A DNA stretch of 64,000 nucleotides from an uncultured Acidimicrobiales bacterium (lineage in GTDB: Bacteria > Actinomycetota > Acidimicrobiia > Acidimicrobiales > SHLQ01), in NCBI GenBank assembly GCA_938041035.1, contig CALHYX010000014.1:1-64000 (forward strand), read 5' to 3'. This document shows positions 35,699 to 44,205 of the stretch, piece after piece. The notes under the pieces are model-generated. The model was not told the origin of the DNA. It did not search any database and saw nothing but the letters and a program-made list of their open reading frames with translations. The position numbers and the translations under genes were made by a program. Position 1 is the stretch's first letter. Every line of letters begins with the position of its first letter.

Positions 35699-37822
35699 AT
35701 GAACAACGGAATGCAAGTGGACGAGGAGCCGTCGACGGAGACCGCCCCGTCGCATCGGCGCATGGGCAGCCTCCAGTTCCGGCTCGTGGTCATCGTGGCG
35801 TTGCTGTTGGTGGCCTTCACGCTGTGCATGGTGGTGTTGACCGCCACCTCCATCGACGCCGAAGCCCGGGGTTCCCTGGTGATCCGGGTACTCGCCCTCG
35901 GCGCCGGGTTCACGGTGGTCGGCTCCCTTGCCACCCACGTTCTCGCCGGACGGTTGACCCGCCCGATCCTGGCGATGACCGACGCGGCCGAACGCCTCGC
36001 CAACGTGTTGCTGCCCGGTTTGGTCGAACGACTCCGCACCGGCGACATGCGCGAGGACGAACGATTCGAACCCATCGCCGCGCCATCGGGCAACGAGGCC
36101 GCCCGGCTCGCGGAGTCGATCAACGCCGTTCAGGTGTCCACGGCCGCCGTCGCCCGCCAGCAACGGGAGATCCTCTCGAGCGGAATCGGCGATATCTTCG
36201 TGCAGCTCGCTCGCCGCAACCAGTCGTTGATCGATCGCCAACTCGAAGTGATCGACCAGCTGGAAGCTTCCGAGCGCAGCCCCGACGCCCTCGCGGGGTT
36301 GTTCAAACTCGATCATCTCGCCGCCCGCATGCGCCGGAACGCCGAGAGCCTTCTGGTGCTCGCGGACGAGGGTCAGACCAACGTGCGAGCTCGGCCGGTC
36401 ACCATGACCGAGGTCGTGCGTACCGCTATTGGCGAGGTCGAGCAGTATCACCGCATCGAGGTTTTGGACGTGGCCCCCATGCTGGTCCGAGGCAGCGCCG
36501 CACCCGGCCTGGCCCATCTCATCGCCGAGCTCTTTGACAACTCGCTGCGCAACTCGCCCGAGACCACCCGCGTCGATGTCACCGGCACCGGCGACACGAC
36601 CGGTTATGTCATCGAGATCATGGACTACGGCGTGGGCCTGTCTCCGGAGAAGCTCGCCGAGTGCAACGATCACATTCGCAACCCGCCGCCCGTCAGCCTG
36701 CGCCTCGCCCGATCGCTGGGGCTGACCGTCGTCGGTCGTCTGGCGGAACAATATGAGCTGACCGTCGAGCTGCACACCAACGAGCACGGCGGTGTCGCCG
36801 CCCGGATCGCCGTGCCGCCGGCCCTGCTGCGGTCCTCGGCCGGTCCTCTCGAAGGGACGCGTCAGGCGCCGACCGCTCCGCCACCACCGGCGCCCGTCGA
36901 CCAGCCGCAACCGGTGGCTGCAGCGCCCCAACCGGCTGCCGCGACGCCCGAGACGATCGTGGTTCCACCCCAACCAATGGTGGAAGCGTCCCAACCCGTC
37001 GCTACGGCGGCCGAGACGGTCGTGGTATCGCCTCAGCCCGCCAGCGAGGCAACCGCACCAGCCCAACCAGCCCAACCAACCGAACCGGCCGAACTCGCCC
37101 AACCGATCGAACCAGCCGAATCAGCCGAATCAGCCGACCCTCAGCCGGTGGCCGCAACACCGCCGCCGTCCGCTGAGGCCGAGCCGTCGGACGCACCCGC
37201 GCCGCTCGCTCCCCGCCGAGTCCGAGGCGCAACCCCTCCCGTCAGCGCTCCCGGCCCGGCGGCCTCGACATCGGCCGCCGCCGTCTCGGCTTCGGAGCTC
37301 GCCCCGCGCCGCGAACGCAACGCCCAACTTCCGCAACAGACGTCCACCAGGGCGAGGACCGGCACTCGCAAACCGTTGCCGACCCGGTCCGTTCCCGGCG
37401 CCGCGCTCGCCGCCGCCCGCGAACACGCGGTGCCCGCTATCATCCCGGCTTCGCCGAGCACGAAAGGCGGTGCGTCGGTCGGACCGCAGGGAGTCAGCCC
37501 CGACGCCTCGACCTCGACTTCGCCGGCGCCCGCGCCAAAGCCCGCCGCGTCAGCACCGCCTTCGCCGCCGCTCGTCAAGCGCCCCACGACCTCCCCGGCG
37601 CCGCTGGCCTCCACGGCCGCAGTCCCCGCCGCGGCGCCCACGCCGGATGCTCCCTCCACCGATGGCGAGCCACCCGATGGCCCGGGCCTCACCGATGTTG
37701 CCAATCGCCAGCCTTCGCGCCGCTCGCCCGATCAGGTGCGAAGCGTGCTCAGCAACTATCGCAGCGGCCGCCAGCGCGGCGCCGAAGACACTCGTCCGGA
37801 CGCCCCGGGGGACGTCGGTTGA
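35699..37822 (+). CDS. Conservon-type sensor histidine kinase-like protein (CvnA-like)
   Basis: 707 residues. Two membrane helices near 28-50 and 60-80 enclose almost no outer domain and lead into a HAMP-like segment (GRLTRPILAMTDAAERLANV). The dimerisation region (FKLDHLAARMRRNAESLLVLAD) carries a His. It is followed by a HATPase domain near 255-390 with the N-box ELFDNSLRNSP and G-box DYGVGL. The last 320 residues are a Pro/Ala/Ser-rich tail with QP and EP repeats. In Streptomyces conservons (cvn) such a kinase precedes a roadblock protein, a DUF742 protein and a GTPase. Here the roadblock gene follows at once (TGATG) but the other two are missing. Confidence 0.85.
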   Translation: MNNGMQVDEEPSTETAPSHRRMGSLQFRLVVIVALLLVAFTLCMVVLTATSIDAEARGSLVIRVLALGAGFTVVGSLATHVLAGRLTRPILAMTDAAERLANVLLPGLVERLRTGDMREDERFEPIAAPSGNEAARLAESINAVQVSTAAVARQQREILSSGIGDIFVQLARRNQSLIDRQLEVIDQLEASERSPDALAGLFKLDHLAARMRRNAESLLVLADEGQTNVRARPVTMTEVVRTAIGEVEQYHRIEVLDVAPMLVRGSAAPGLAHLIAELFDNSLRNSPETTRVDVTGTGDTTGYVIEIMDYGVGLSPEKLAECNDHIRNPPPVSLRLARSLGLTVVGRLAEQYELTVELHTNEHGGVAARIAVPPALLRSSAGPLEGTRQAPTAPPPPAPVDQPQPVAAAPQPAAATPETIVVPPQPMVEASQPVATAAETVVVSPQPASEATAPAQPAQPTEPAELAQPIEPAESAESADPQPVAATPPPSAEAEPSDAPAPLAPRRVRGATPPVSAPGPAASTSAAAVSASELAPRRERNAQLPQQTSTRARTGTRKPLPTRSVPGAALAAAREHAVPAIIPASPSTKGGASVGPQGVSPDASTSTSPAPAPKPAASAPPSPPLVKRPTTSPAPLASTAAVPAAAPTPDAPSTDGEPPDGPGLTDVANRQPSRRSPDQVRSVLSNYRSGRQRGAEDTRPDAPGDVG

Positions 37823-38280
37823 TGGATGCCGCCAGGACCACACCAGCGCCGGAGGCCTCTCGTAGCGAGGTATCAGCCAACGGTGTCGCCCAACTCAACG
37901 GTCTCGTCGAGAACTTTGCCGACAACGTCGCTGGTGTCGACCACGCTCTGGTGCTGTCGACCGACGGTCTCCCGATCGCCTCGTCCGCCCGGATGTACGG
38001 CGATGCCGCGGAGCGCCTCGCGACGGTCGCCGCATCGACATTCGGTCTGGCCGAAGGAGCCACGAAGGGCACCGGTGCCGGTGAGGTGCGCGAGGTCATG
38101 ATCGTGATGGACAACTCGTACCTCTTCGTCACCCGGGTGGGCGACGGCGCGGCGCTCGCCGTGCTCGCCGCCGCGGCCGCCAACGTCGACCAGGTCGGCT
38201 ATGAGATGGGCCTGCTCGTCGAACGGTCCGGCGCCCTGCTAACCCCGGAACTGCGCGCTGAGCTTCGCGCGTCGCGGTAG
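37822..38280 (+). CDS. Roadblock/LC7 domain protein (CvnB-like)
   Basis: 152 residues from ATG at 37822, sharing one base with the kinase stop. The roadblock/LC7 fold is clear: NGLVENFADNVAGVDHALVLSTDGLPIASS, then the helix SAERLATVAASTFGLAEG-like stretch and the strand EVREVMIVMDNSYLFVTRVGDGAALAVLAA. In conservons this protein acts as a regulator of a small GTPase. It could here regulate a GTPase encoded elsewhere or the kinase itself. A Pro/Glu/Ser leader of about 20 residues precedes the domain. Confidence 0.9.
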   Translation: MDAARTTPAPEASRSEVSANGVAQLNGLVENFADNVAGVDHALVLSTDGLPIASSARMYGDAAERLATVAASTFGLAEGATKGTGAGEVREVMIVMDNSYLFVTRVGDGAALAVLAAAAANVDQVGYEMGLLVERSGALLTPELRAELRASR

Positions 38281-38389
38281 CGACCGCTCCGGTGCGACCC
38301 CGCGCGACCGATGCGTCGAGCATCGACCCCCAAAGCCTCAGCGGGCGACCTACCCTGACGGGGCATCCCCAACGCCGACGCGAAACGCC

Positions 38390-39145
38390 ATGACCGACGC
38401 GCAACCCTCCGACACCGAACACGACGAAACCCCCGATCCAGAAGACGACGGGGCGCCCGTCGTGTCCCTCGGCGGGGCATCGAGCTGGGACTCGCTCATT
38501 CTGATCGGTCTGTTCCTCCTCGGTGAGAACCTCGGCGACCGGATCCAGGGCGAAGGGGCCGGGCTGAAGTGGGCCATCGCCGCGGTCTCCGCCTTCGGCG
38601 TCTATTCGATCATCAAGCGGTATCGGCGAGGACTGCCGATCGGCAAGTTCCTACCGATCATCCTCGTCTATCTCATCGTCCGCGGGACGATCGGCATCGT
38701 GTTCGACTCGGCCGACGTGTATTTCGGGATCGGCATCGGAACCAAAGTGCTCGTCGGCCTGGTCCTCGCCGGCTCGGTGCTGATCGGCCGTCCGCTGATG
38801 GCCACCCTCGTGCCCTACGTCCTGCCGTTCAAGTCGCGCACCAAGGCGCACCCGACCTGGCTGTCCACCATGAGCCACCTGACGATCGTCGCTGCCGCCT
38901 TCCAGTTGTTGACCGCGGTGTGGGATGTCTGGCTGCTGCAACGCTCATCGGCCAGCGGTTACGTGGTCATCCGGTCGGCGGTCGGCATGGTGTCGGGCTT
39001 TACGGTCTTCTTCGGCGCGTTCTTCTACGCCCGGCGCCGGCTCGACACCATCCCCGGATTCGAAGGGCTGATGGAGATGCTCGAACGGCTGGCCACCGAT
39101 TGGGGCAAGCCGGCCGACGAAACCCCCGAAGCCGGACGGGCCTAA
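38390..39145 (+). CDS. Multi-pass membrane protein of the VC0807 type
   Basis: 251 residues. An acidic N-terminal tail of about 35 residues (EHDETPDPEDDGAP) precedes about six helices (SLILIGLFLLGENLG, WAIAAVSAFGVYSII, LPIILVYLIVRGTIGIVF, VLVGLVLAGSVLIGRPLMATLVPYV, and two more near the end). The pattern with a short Arg/Gly-rich cytoplasmic loop and IGRPLMA resembles VC0807 and DUF3159 proteins, of unknown function. It follows the roadblock gene by 109 bases and converges with the anti-sigma gene, overlapping it by four bases. Confidence 0.6.
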   Translation: MTDAQPSDTEHDETPDPEDDGAPVVSLGGASSWDSLILIGLFLLGENLGDRIQGEGAGLKWAIAAVSAFGVYSIIKRYRRGLPIGKFLPIILVYLIVRGTIGIVFDSADVYFGIGIGTKVLVGLVLAGSVLIGRPLMATLVPYVLPFKSRTKAHPTWLSTMSHLTIVAAAFQLLTAVWDVWLLQRSSASGYVVIRSAVGMVSGFTVFFGAFFYARRRLDTIPGFEGLMEMLERLATDWGKPADETPEAGRA

Positions 39146-40494
39146 CCGACCGAAGCGATCCATTCAAAGGTCGCGGGCTGCGGGTTCGGCCAGTTGCCGC
39201 CCCACGAGAACCCCCATCGCTGCATTACCGCGGCCAGTTCACCGGTTGTTGTGCTCGAACCATCGGCGGCCAGATTCAGATCGACGGTGATACCCGAGGC
39301 CTGACGGACATCCGCGGCATCGGCGTCCAGGTCGACCAGCGGCACCCAGCACCGGTGGCTGAGTGCGGGATCGATCAGATGGGCGAGACCGACGGACTCG
39401 AGCTCGCGCATCGCCCCGACCAGCGCGATGTGGACGTCGTTGTGGCAGCGCACTTCGCCCAGGAGCGGGACGTTGACCGAGGTGATGTTCGCCGCCGACC
39501 ATCCGGCATCGGTGACCACCTGCTCATCGTCGTAGGGGACACCGGAGAACTCACCGAAGCGTTCTTTGATGACCGATTGCGGAAGGGGATCGGCACTTCC
39601 GCGCAGGTAGGGGGATTCGCCGGCCTGGTGAAATTCGACCGAGCCGGGCGCCGCGTCATCGAGTTCCGCGGTGATGCCGCTCTGGACGTCGGCGTTTTCA
39701 CCGGTGTGCTCCACGAGGAGGAAGCCGTGTTGATCGGCGCCGAGGGTGCGAGCCGTTTCGGAGGTGACGGCCACCTCGGCGGAAACGATCTCGCCGTCGG
39801 GGACAACCGCGGTCACCGTGAGCTCCCGGCCGCCGTCGAACACGATCCGGTCGCCGGGGGTCAACCCGCCGCGCCGCTCGGCCGAACTACTGCTCAGAAT
39901 CGCCTCGTCGTGGCCCAGTCCGGACAGCTGACTGCGGTGGTTGGCCGACGCGAACGAGGGGTAGGTGGCCGGGTCGTAACCGAGCACCTCGACGGGAACA
40001 AAGCGGACGTAGCCGTCGGCGCCGTCGCTGACTTCTTCGAACAGGTTGGCCATACCGATGTCGGCCCGGGTACTGGCGGACACCGGTGACAGTCCGGTGA
40101 GGCTGATCTCGCTCGGCAGCCCCCCATCAGCCCACGCCAACAGGATTTGGGCCGGGCCGGCGACGGGACCGGCCGATGGACGAGTCGACGGGCCCGCCGG
40201 ATCGCCACCGGAGACGAACACGCCGAGCAACAGCGCGGCCGCGACCATGCCGGCGGCGCCCACCCGCCGCCGGATCGACCGTTGGGGTCGGGCGGCGATC
40301 TGCGTCGAAACGTCGGTCGCCAGATCGGGCATCGCCCCTACCGTGCTGAAGCGAAGGCCGGTTCGGATGCGTTGCAGGTCATCGGCATAGGCGGCGCAGG
40401 CCGAACAACCCGCGAGGTGGTTTTCGGCATCGAGGTGCATCCCGTCGCCATCGAAGCTCGCCGAGATCGCCTGCCGGGCGTCCAGGCACTTCAT
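39142..40494 (-). CDS. Anti-sigma factor with degenerate M15 (VanY-like) outer domain
   Basis: 450 residues from ATG at 40494, overlapping the sigma-factor stop (ATGA). The N-terminus is a zinc-binding anti-sigma domain with Cys3, His26, Cys30 and Cys33 (HLAGCSAC). A single helix follows near 100-115 (VGAAGMVAAALLLGVFVSG), so the rest lies outside. The last 150 residues resemble D-Ala-D-Ala carboxypeptidases of family M15. The similar parts are VPLLGEVRCHNDVHIALVGAM, SGITVDLN and RWGFSWGGNWPNP with FEW. The two zinc histidines of that family are replaced: Gln398 stands before the retained Asp405, and Thr442 stands in place of the last His. It should bind but not cut its ligand, perhaps peptidoglycan stems (inference). 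Confidence 0.82.
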   Translation of the reverse strand: MKCLDARQAISASFDGDGMHLDAENHLAGCSACAAYADDLQRIRTGLRFSTVGAMPDLATDVSTQIAARPQRSIRRRVGAAGMVAAALLLGVFVSGGDPAGPSTRPSAGPVAGPAQILLAWADGGLPSEISLTGLSPVSASTRADIGMANLFEEVSDGADGYVRFVPVEVLGYDPATYPSFASANHRSQLSGLGHDEAILSSSSAERRGGLTPGDRIVFDGGRELTVTAVVPDGEIVSAEVAVTSETARTLGADQHGFLLVEHTGENADVQSGITAELDDAAPGSVEFHQAGESPYLRGSADPLPQSVIKERFGEFSGVPYDDEQVVTDAGWSAANITSVNVPLLGEVRCHNDVHIALVGAMRELESVGLAHLIDPALSHRCWVPLVDLDADAADVRQASGITVDLNLAADGSSTTTGELAAVMQRWGFSWGGNWPNPQPATFEWIASVG

Positions 40495-41102
40495 GAGCCA
40501 CTCGATCGTTTGAGCGTCGCGTTGGCCGCGGATGGGGTGTCGGCGACGGATGGGGTGTCGGCGCCGGATGAGGTGTCGGCGACGGATGAGGTGTCGGCGT
40601 TCATCCAGGCGATCAGCTGCTCGCGGGCGGCGAATACCCGGCTCTTGGCCGTGCCCTCGGGAATGCCGAGCACCTCGGCGGCCTCGCGGTAGGTCAGCCC
40701 GAGCACCTCGACCAGTAGCACCGATTCGCGCAGCTTGTCCGACAGCGACTCGAGCGCCTGTTCCACCTCGAGCGAGGCGCCGGGCGCACCGATCGGCGGA
40801 GCGGGTGGGACCACCTCGAGGAGTCGTTCGCGGCGCATGGCCTTGCGGTGGGAGTCGACCGCGGCGTTCCGGGCGATCGTGAACAACCAGGTGGAGAACT
40901 TGGACCGGTACGAGTACGTCCGCAGCTTGCGGTGCAGGCGCAGGAAGGTCTCCTGGGCGACGTCTTCGGCCAACTGGGGATCGCCGAGATACCGGCACAG
41001 GTAGCGCCAGATCGGCTCCTGGTACGCGCGCACGAGCTCTTCAAAGGCCCGGCTGTCGCCGCCGGCAGCGGCCTGGATGATGGCGGGATCCGGTTGGTCC
41101 AC
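40491..41102 (-). CDS. ECF RNA polymerase sigma factor
   Basis: 203 residues from GTG at 41102. Region 2 is typical (FEELVRAYQEPIWRYLCRYLG, AEDVAQETFLRLHRKL, FSTWLFTIARNAAVD), and region 4 reads LRESVLLVEVLGLTYREAAEVLGIPEGTAKSR. The C-terminus has an unusual tail of four near-identical 6-residue repeats (ADTSSV, ADTPSV type). Overlap with the anti-sigma gene shows the usual coupled pair: the anti-sigma holds the sigma at the membrane until a signal releases it. The target promoters are not evident here. Confidence 0.93.
   Translation of the reverse strand: MDQPDPAIIQAAAGGDSRAFEELVRAYQEPIWRYLCRYLGDPQLAEDVAQETFLRLHRKLRTYSYRSKFSTWLFTIARNAAVDSHRKAMRRERLLEVVPPAPPIGAPGASLEVEQALESLSDKLRESVLLVEVLGLTYREAAEVLGIPEGTAKSRVFAAREQLIAWMNADTSSVADTSSGADTPSVADTPSAANATLKRSSGS
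40530..40601 (-). repeat. 18-bp tandem repeat in the sigma-factor 3' end
   Basis: Four adjacent 18-base units (40530, 40548, 40566, 40584) differ by one to three bases. They encode four 6-residue repeats in the C-terminal tail of the ECF sigma factor, outside its DNA-binding regions. Copy number is likely to vary between strains. Confidence 0.85.
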
Positions 41103-41247
41103 GGTACTGAGACGATGTCAGATCGAGGATGGTTCAGTCGAAAAGGGAAATTCTCGCGGCAATTCCCGAGCAGTGCGGCGGAACGTGCCGGCGGAACAGT
41201 GCCGGCGGGGCCTGAAGAGGCTGACACCCGGCGGGTAGGGTGCGGGC

Positions 41248-41604
41248 ATGCTGTTGCACATCTGTCCGGTCGGCGACTGGGATGGTCGGGCCGCCACCTA
41301 CGTGCCGCCGCGATACGAGATGGACGGGTTCATTCACCTCTCGACCCGGGAGCAGGTAGTACGGCCGGCCCAGCGGCTGTTTGCGGGGCGCGACGACCTG
41401 CTCCTGCTGGTGATCGACGAGGAGCTGGTCGACGCGGAAATCCGGTGGGAGCCAAGCGCGGTGCCCGGCGAAGAAGGCGAATTGTTCCCGCACCTCTACG
41501 CACCGCTGCCCGTAGCGTCGGTGACCGACGTGGTGGCGTTTCCACCCGGCGAGCACGGGGAGTTTCGCGTTCCCGACGCGGTGCCGCCCGGTTCGCAGCG
41601 ATGA
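41248..41604 (+). CDS. DUF952 family protein
   Basis: 118 residues from ATG at 41248. DUF952 hallmarks are MLLHICPVGDW at the start, YEMDGFIHLSTREQV, and later LFPHLYAPLPVASV. The family is a small cytoplasmic beta-rich fold of unknown role, once suggested to be enzyme-like. Its stop overlaps the start of the formylglycine-generating enzyme gene, so they are cotranscribed. Confidence 0.88.
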   Translation: MLLHICPVGDWDGRAATYVPPRYEMDGFIHLSTREQVVRPAQRLFAGRDDLLLLVIDEELVDAEIRWEPSAVPGEEGELFPHLYAPLPVASVTDVVAFPPGEHGEFRVPDAVPPGSQR

Positions 41605-42572
41605 CGGTCGACGGTCCCCGGTCGCCGTGCTGTGCCCCCGGGCGCGAAACGATCGACGCCGGCTCTGCCGACACTGCCAACGACACTCATGGGGACACGG
41701 CCGGTGACCCGGCCCGCGGTGATGCCGTGGAGCTGATCGAACTGGAGGGCGGCCGTTTTGCCATGGGAACCGATCGGGTCACGTTCCCCGGCGACGGCGA
41801 GGGACCCGTGCGGCCGGTCACCGTCGACCCGTTCGCCATCGCCGCTCACGCGGTGACCAACGCCGAGTTCGCCGAGTTTTGTACCGCCACCGACCGGCGG
41901 ACCGACGCGGAACGGTTCGGCTGGTCGTTTGTTTTCGCCGGGCTCCTTCCCGACGATTTCACCGAGACCCGAGGGGTGGTGGGAGCCGAGTGGTGGCGCC
42001 AGGTGCACGGCGCGGACTGGCAGCACCCCGAGGGCCCCCAGTCGACCATCGACGACCGACTCGACCACCCGGTGGTTCACGTGTCCTGGACCGATGCGGC
42101 CGCCTATGCGGCCTGGGCGGGTGCCCGGCTGCCCACCGAAGCCGAATGGGAATTCGCCGCCCGCGGGGGCCACGAGGGGCGCCTCTTTCCGTGGGGCGAT
42201 GAGGTCACCATCGACGGTGCGGCGCAATGCAACATTTTCGAGGGTGACTTTCCGACCCACAACACCGCGGCCGACGGCTACGTCGGCACCGCCCCCGTCG
42301 ATGCGTTTGCCGCCAACGATTTTGGGTTGCACAACACGGCGGGCAACACCTGGGAGTGGTGCGGCGACTGGTTTGACAACCGGTTCACCACCGCGCCGCA
42401 GGCGAATCCCCGGGGCCCGGAGACCGGGAGCACGCGGGTGATGCGCGGCGGCAGCTACCTCTGCCACGACTCCTACTGCAACCGCTACCGAACCGCTGCT
42501 CGTCACAGCGCGGCACCGGATTCGAGTACCGGTCACCTCGGCTTCCGCATCGCCCGAGACCTCGCCCGGTAA
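41601..42572 (+). CDS. Formylglycine-generating enzyme (sulfatase-modifying factor)
   Basis: 323 residues from ATG at 41601. The FGE-sulfatase domain starts near residue 45 (IELEGGRFAMGTD). It runs through HPVVHVSWTDAAAYAAWAGARLPTEAEWEFAARGG and NTWEWCGDWFDNR to the C-terminus. The active-site block RGGSYLCHDSYCNRYR has Cys288 and Cys293, corresponding to the catalytic cysteine pair of human SUMF1. It is followed by DSSTGHLGFRIA. It therefore looks like a true copper-dependent FGE, which turns a sulfatase Cys into formylglycine, rather than a EgtB or other lectin-like relative. No sulfatase gene is in the window. The enzyme has no signal peptide and acts in the cytoplasm. Confidence 0.9.
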   Translation: MTVDGPRSPCCAPGRETIDAGSADTANDTHGDTAGDPARGDAVELIELEGGRFAMGTDRVTFPGDGEGPVRPVTVDPFAIAAHAVTNAEFAEFCTATDRRTDAERFGWSFVFAGLLPDDFTETRGVVGAEWWRQVHGADWQHPEGPQSTIDDRLDHPVVHVSWTDAAAYAAWAGARLPTEAEWEFAARGGHEGRLFPWGDEVTIDGAAQCNIFEGDFPTHNTAADGYVGTAPVDAFAANDFGLHNTAGNTWEWCGDWFDNRFTTAPQANPRGPETGSTRVMRGGSYLCHDSYCNRYRTAARHSAAPDSSTGHLGFRIARDLAR

Positions 42573-42645
42573 TGTCGGGTTCGCCCACGCGGTGGAACGC
42601 TGCGCCGTCGCCGGTCGGAGCGAAGACGAGAACGAGGACGAGGAC

Positions 42646-42816
42646 ATGGCTGAGCAAGGACCGCGCTACCAACTGCTGACCGGGCCCGACGACATCGCAT
42701 TCAGTCGCCGGGTGTCCGACGCGCTCGACGACGGATACGAATTGCACGGTGCCCCCGCCATCACCTTCGATGGGGAGGTCACGATCGTCGCCCAGGCGGT
42801 CATACGCAACGACTAG
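42646..42816 (+). CDS. DUF1737 small protein
   Basis: 56 residues from ATG at 42646, behind GAGGAC; an upstream in-frame start would only add an acidic low-complexity stretch. The whole chain matches DUF1737: YQLLTGPDDIAFSRRVSDALDDGYELHGAPAITF and a closing AQAVIR. The function of this small domain is unknown. It follows the FGE gene by 73 bases and precedes the SDR gene by 32 bases. Confidence 0.8.
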   Translation: MAEQGPRYQLLTGPDDIAFSRRVSDALDDGYELHGAPAITFDGEVTIVAQAVIRND

Positions 42817-42848
42817 GCCCGAGGCGATCGTCCGGGTGGGAGTTTTTC

Positions 42849-43706
42849 ATGGCTGCAAACGGCAACGGTGTCCTCGATGGATGGGGCGTACTCGTCACCG
42901 GCGGAGGGAGCGGCATCGGTCGCGCCTGTGCCGCGGCGCTGGCCGCCGATGGTGCCGCCGTCACGATCTGTGGGCGCACCGAGGAGAAGCTGGTCGACTC
43001 GGTCGCCCGCATCACCGACGCAACCGGCTCCACGACCGTGAATCACATCGTGGCCGATGTGACCGCCGAAGACGACGTGGCGGCCGCGGTGGCGGCGACG
43101 GTCGAGCGGGCGGGCAACCTGCGCGGCCTGGTCGCCAACGCCGGCGGCGGGGGAGCGATCGTGCCCCTGCACATGCAGTCCGCCGATGAGTTCCGGCGGG
43201 TGCTCGATCTCAACGTCATGTCGACCTTCTTGTCGATCAAGCACGCCGTGCCCGAAATGGTGGTCGCCGGTGGCGGCTCGTTCGTCGGCATGTCATCGAT
43301 CGCCGGTCACATCACCCACCTGGCGTTCGGCGCCTACCCGCCCGGCAAAGCGGGAATCGAGGCGCTGGTGCGCAACGCCGCCGATGAGTACGGCCGGTCG
43401 AACGTGCGCTTCAACGCGATCCGGCCGGGCTTCATCGCCACCGAGATCATGGAAGGGGTGCCGCGCGACAGCGCCGTGTACGAGAGTTACATCGAGAACA
43501 CGCCGATGGCCGATGTCGGCCAACCCGAGGATGTCGGGGCGTTGGCTCGCTTCCTCGTCGGCCCCGAATCGCGCTGGATCACCGGCCAGGCCATCAACAT
43601 CGACGGTGGGCACAGCCTGCGTCGGGGACCTGACTTCACCTCGTTCGTCGCTCCCGTGCTCGGCGAGGATGTGATGGCCGGCAACCGGCCACCAGCCGAA
43701 GGCTGA
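42849..43706 (+). CDS. Short-chain dehydrogenase/reductase
   Basis: 285 residues. Cofactor motif VTGGGSGIGRACAAALAADGAAV, then ICGRTEEK (Arg suggests NADP), VANAGGGG, and the catalytic set MSSIAGHI with YPPGK. The C-terminal FNAIRPGFIATEIM and the closing ITGQAINIDGGHSLRRGPD are classical. Members with this layout often act on hydroxyacyl-CoA or steroid substrates, but no neighbour supports a pathway. The last 17 bases of the gene (ACCAGCCGAAGGCTGAA) are repeated once just after the stop. Confidence 0.9.
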   Translation: MAANGNGVLDGWGVLVTGGGSGIGRACAAALAADGAAVTICGRTEEKLVDSVARITDATGSTTVNHIVADVTAEDDVAAAVAATVERAGNLRGLVANAGGGGAIVPLHMQSADEFRRVLDLNVMSTFLSIKHAVPEMVVAGGGSFVGMSSIAGHITHLAFGAYPPGKAGIEALVRNAADEYGRSNVRFNAIRPGFIATEIMEGVPRDSAVYESYIENTPMADVGQPEDVGALARFLVGPESRWITGQAINIDGGHSLRRGPDFTSFVAPVLGEDVMAGNRPPAEG

Positions 43707-43730
43707 ATGAACCAGCCGAAGGCTGAACGG

Positions 43731-44132
43731 TTAGGGAAACAGCCGGGCGACGGTGACGACGAGCAGACCGAAGGCGGCCAGCGCCATCGGGATCGGTACC
43801 GCGAGCAACAGCATCCAGGTCATGATCCGAACCCAGCGCGGCCGATCGGCGAAGCGGCGATGGTGGTAGGCATCGTCGAGCTCGTCCGACGGGGTCAATC
43901 GCTGGTCGGACGGCTGAAAGCCAAGCACCTCGCGGGCGTCGTCCACCGTCTCGGCCAGCACGACCACGGTGAACCCGGGATCGGTGACGTGATGGGGTGC
44001 CACGAGGGCTGCCGGATCGCCGACCACCGCGGATTCGATGCCGTATTCGGTGAGGCGCGCCGCAGCGAGGTCGGCGTCGAATCGGCTTCCGTATTCGGCC
44101 ACGGGCACCATGCCCGGAAGCGGTTGCGGCAT
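43731..44132 (-). CDS. DUF2007-like protein with C-terminal membrane helix
   Basis: 133 residues. The N-terminal part (VPVAEYGSRFDADLAAARLTEYGIESAVVGD) fits the small DUF2007 signal-transducing fold, and a helical linker leads to one long hydrophobic segment (WMLLLAVPIPMALAAFGLLVV). A second possible start is seven codons downstream at the VPVAEY segment. The role is unknown. It faces the ABC-2 exporter genes divergently, with 73 bases between. Confidence 0.65.
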   Translation of the reverse strand: MPQPLPGMVPVAEYGSRFDADLAAARLTEYGIESAVVGDPAALVAPHHVTDPGFTVVVLAETVDDAREVLGFQPSDQRLTPSDELDDAYHHRRFADRPRWVRIMTWMLLLAVPIPMALAAFGLLVVTVARLFP

Positions 44133-44205
44133 GGGCCCTCCCGTCCCATCGTGACACCTTCGGCGGCTTAGGGGTAGGCGCTCATGGCATCGCTAGGGTG
44201 GCGCG

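Noticed and set aside
40530-40601. Possible CRISPR-like or regulatory array
   Set aside because: The units are adjacent without spacers and are in frame inside the ECF sigma gene, so they are coding repeats.
43691-43727. Two copies of ACCAGCCGAAGGCTGAA at the end of the SDR gene
   Set aside because: It is a simple 20-bp duplication across the stop codon. A short AGCC/GGCT stem in each copy could act as a weak terminator, but there is no T-run and no clear function.
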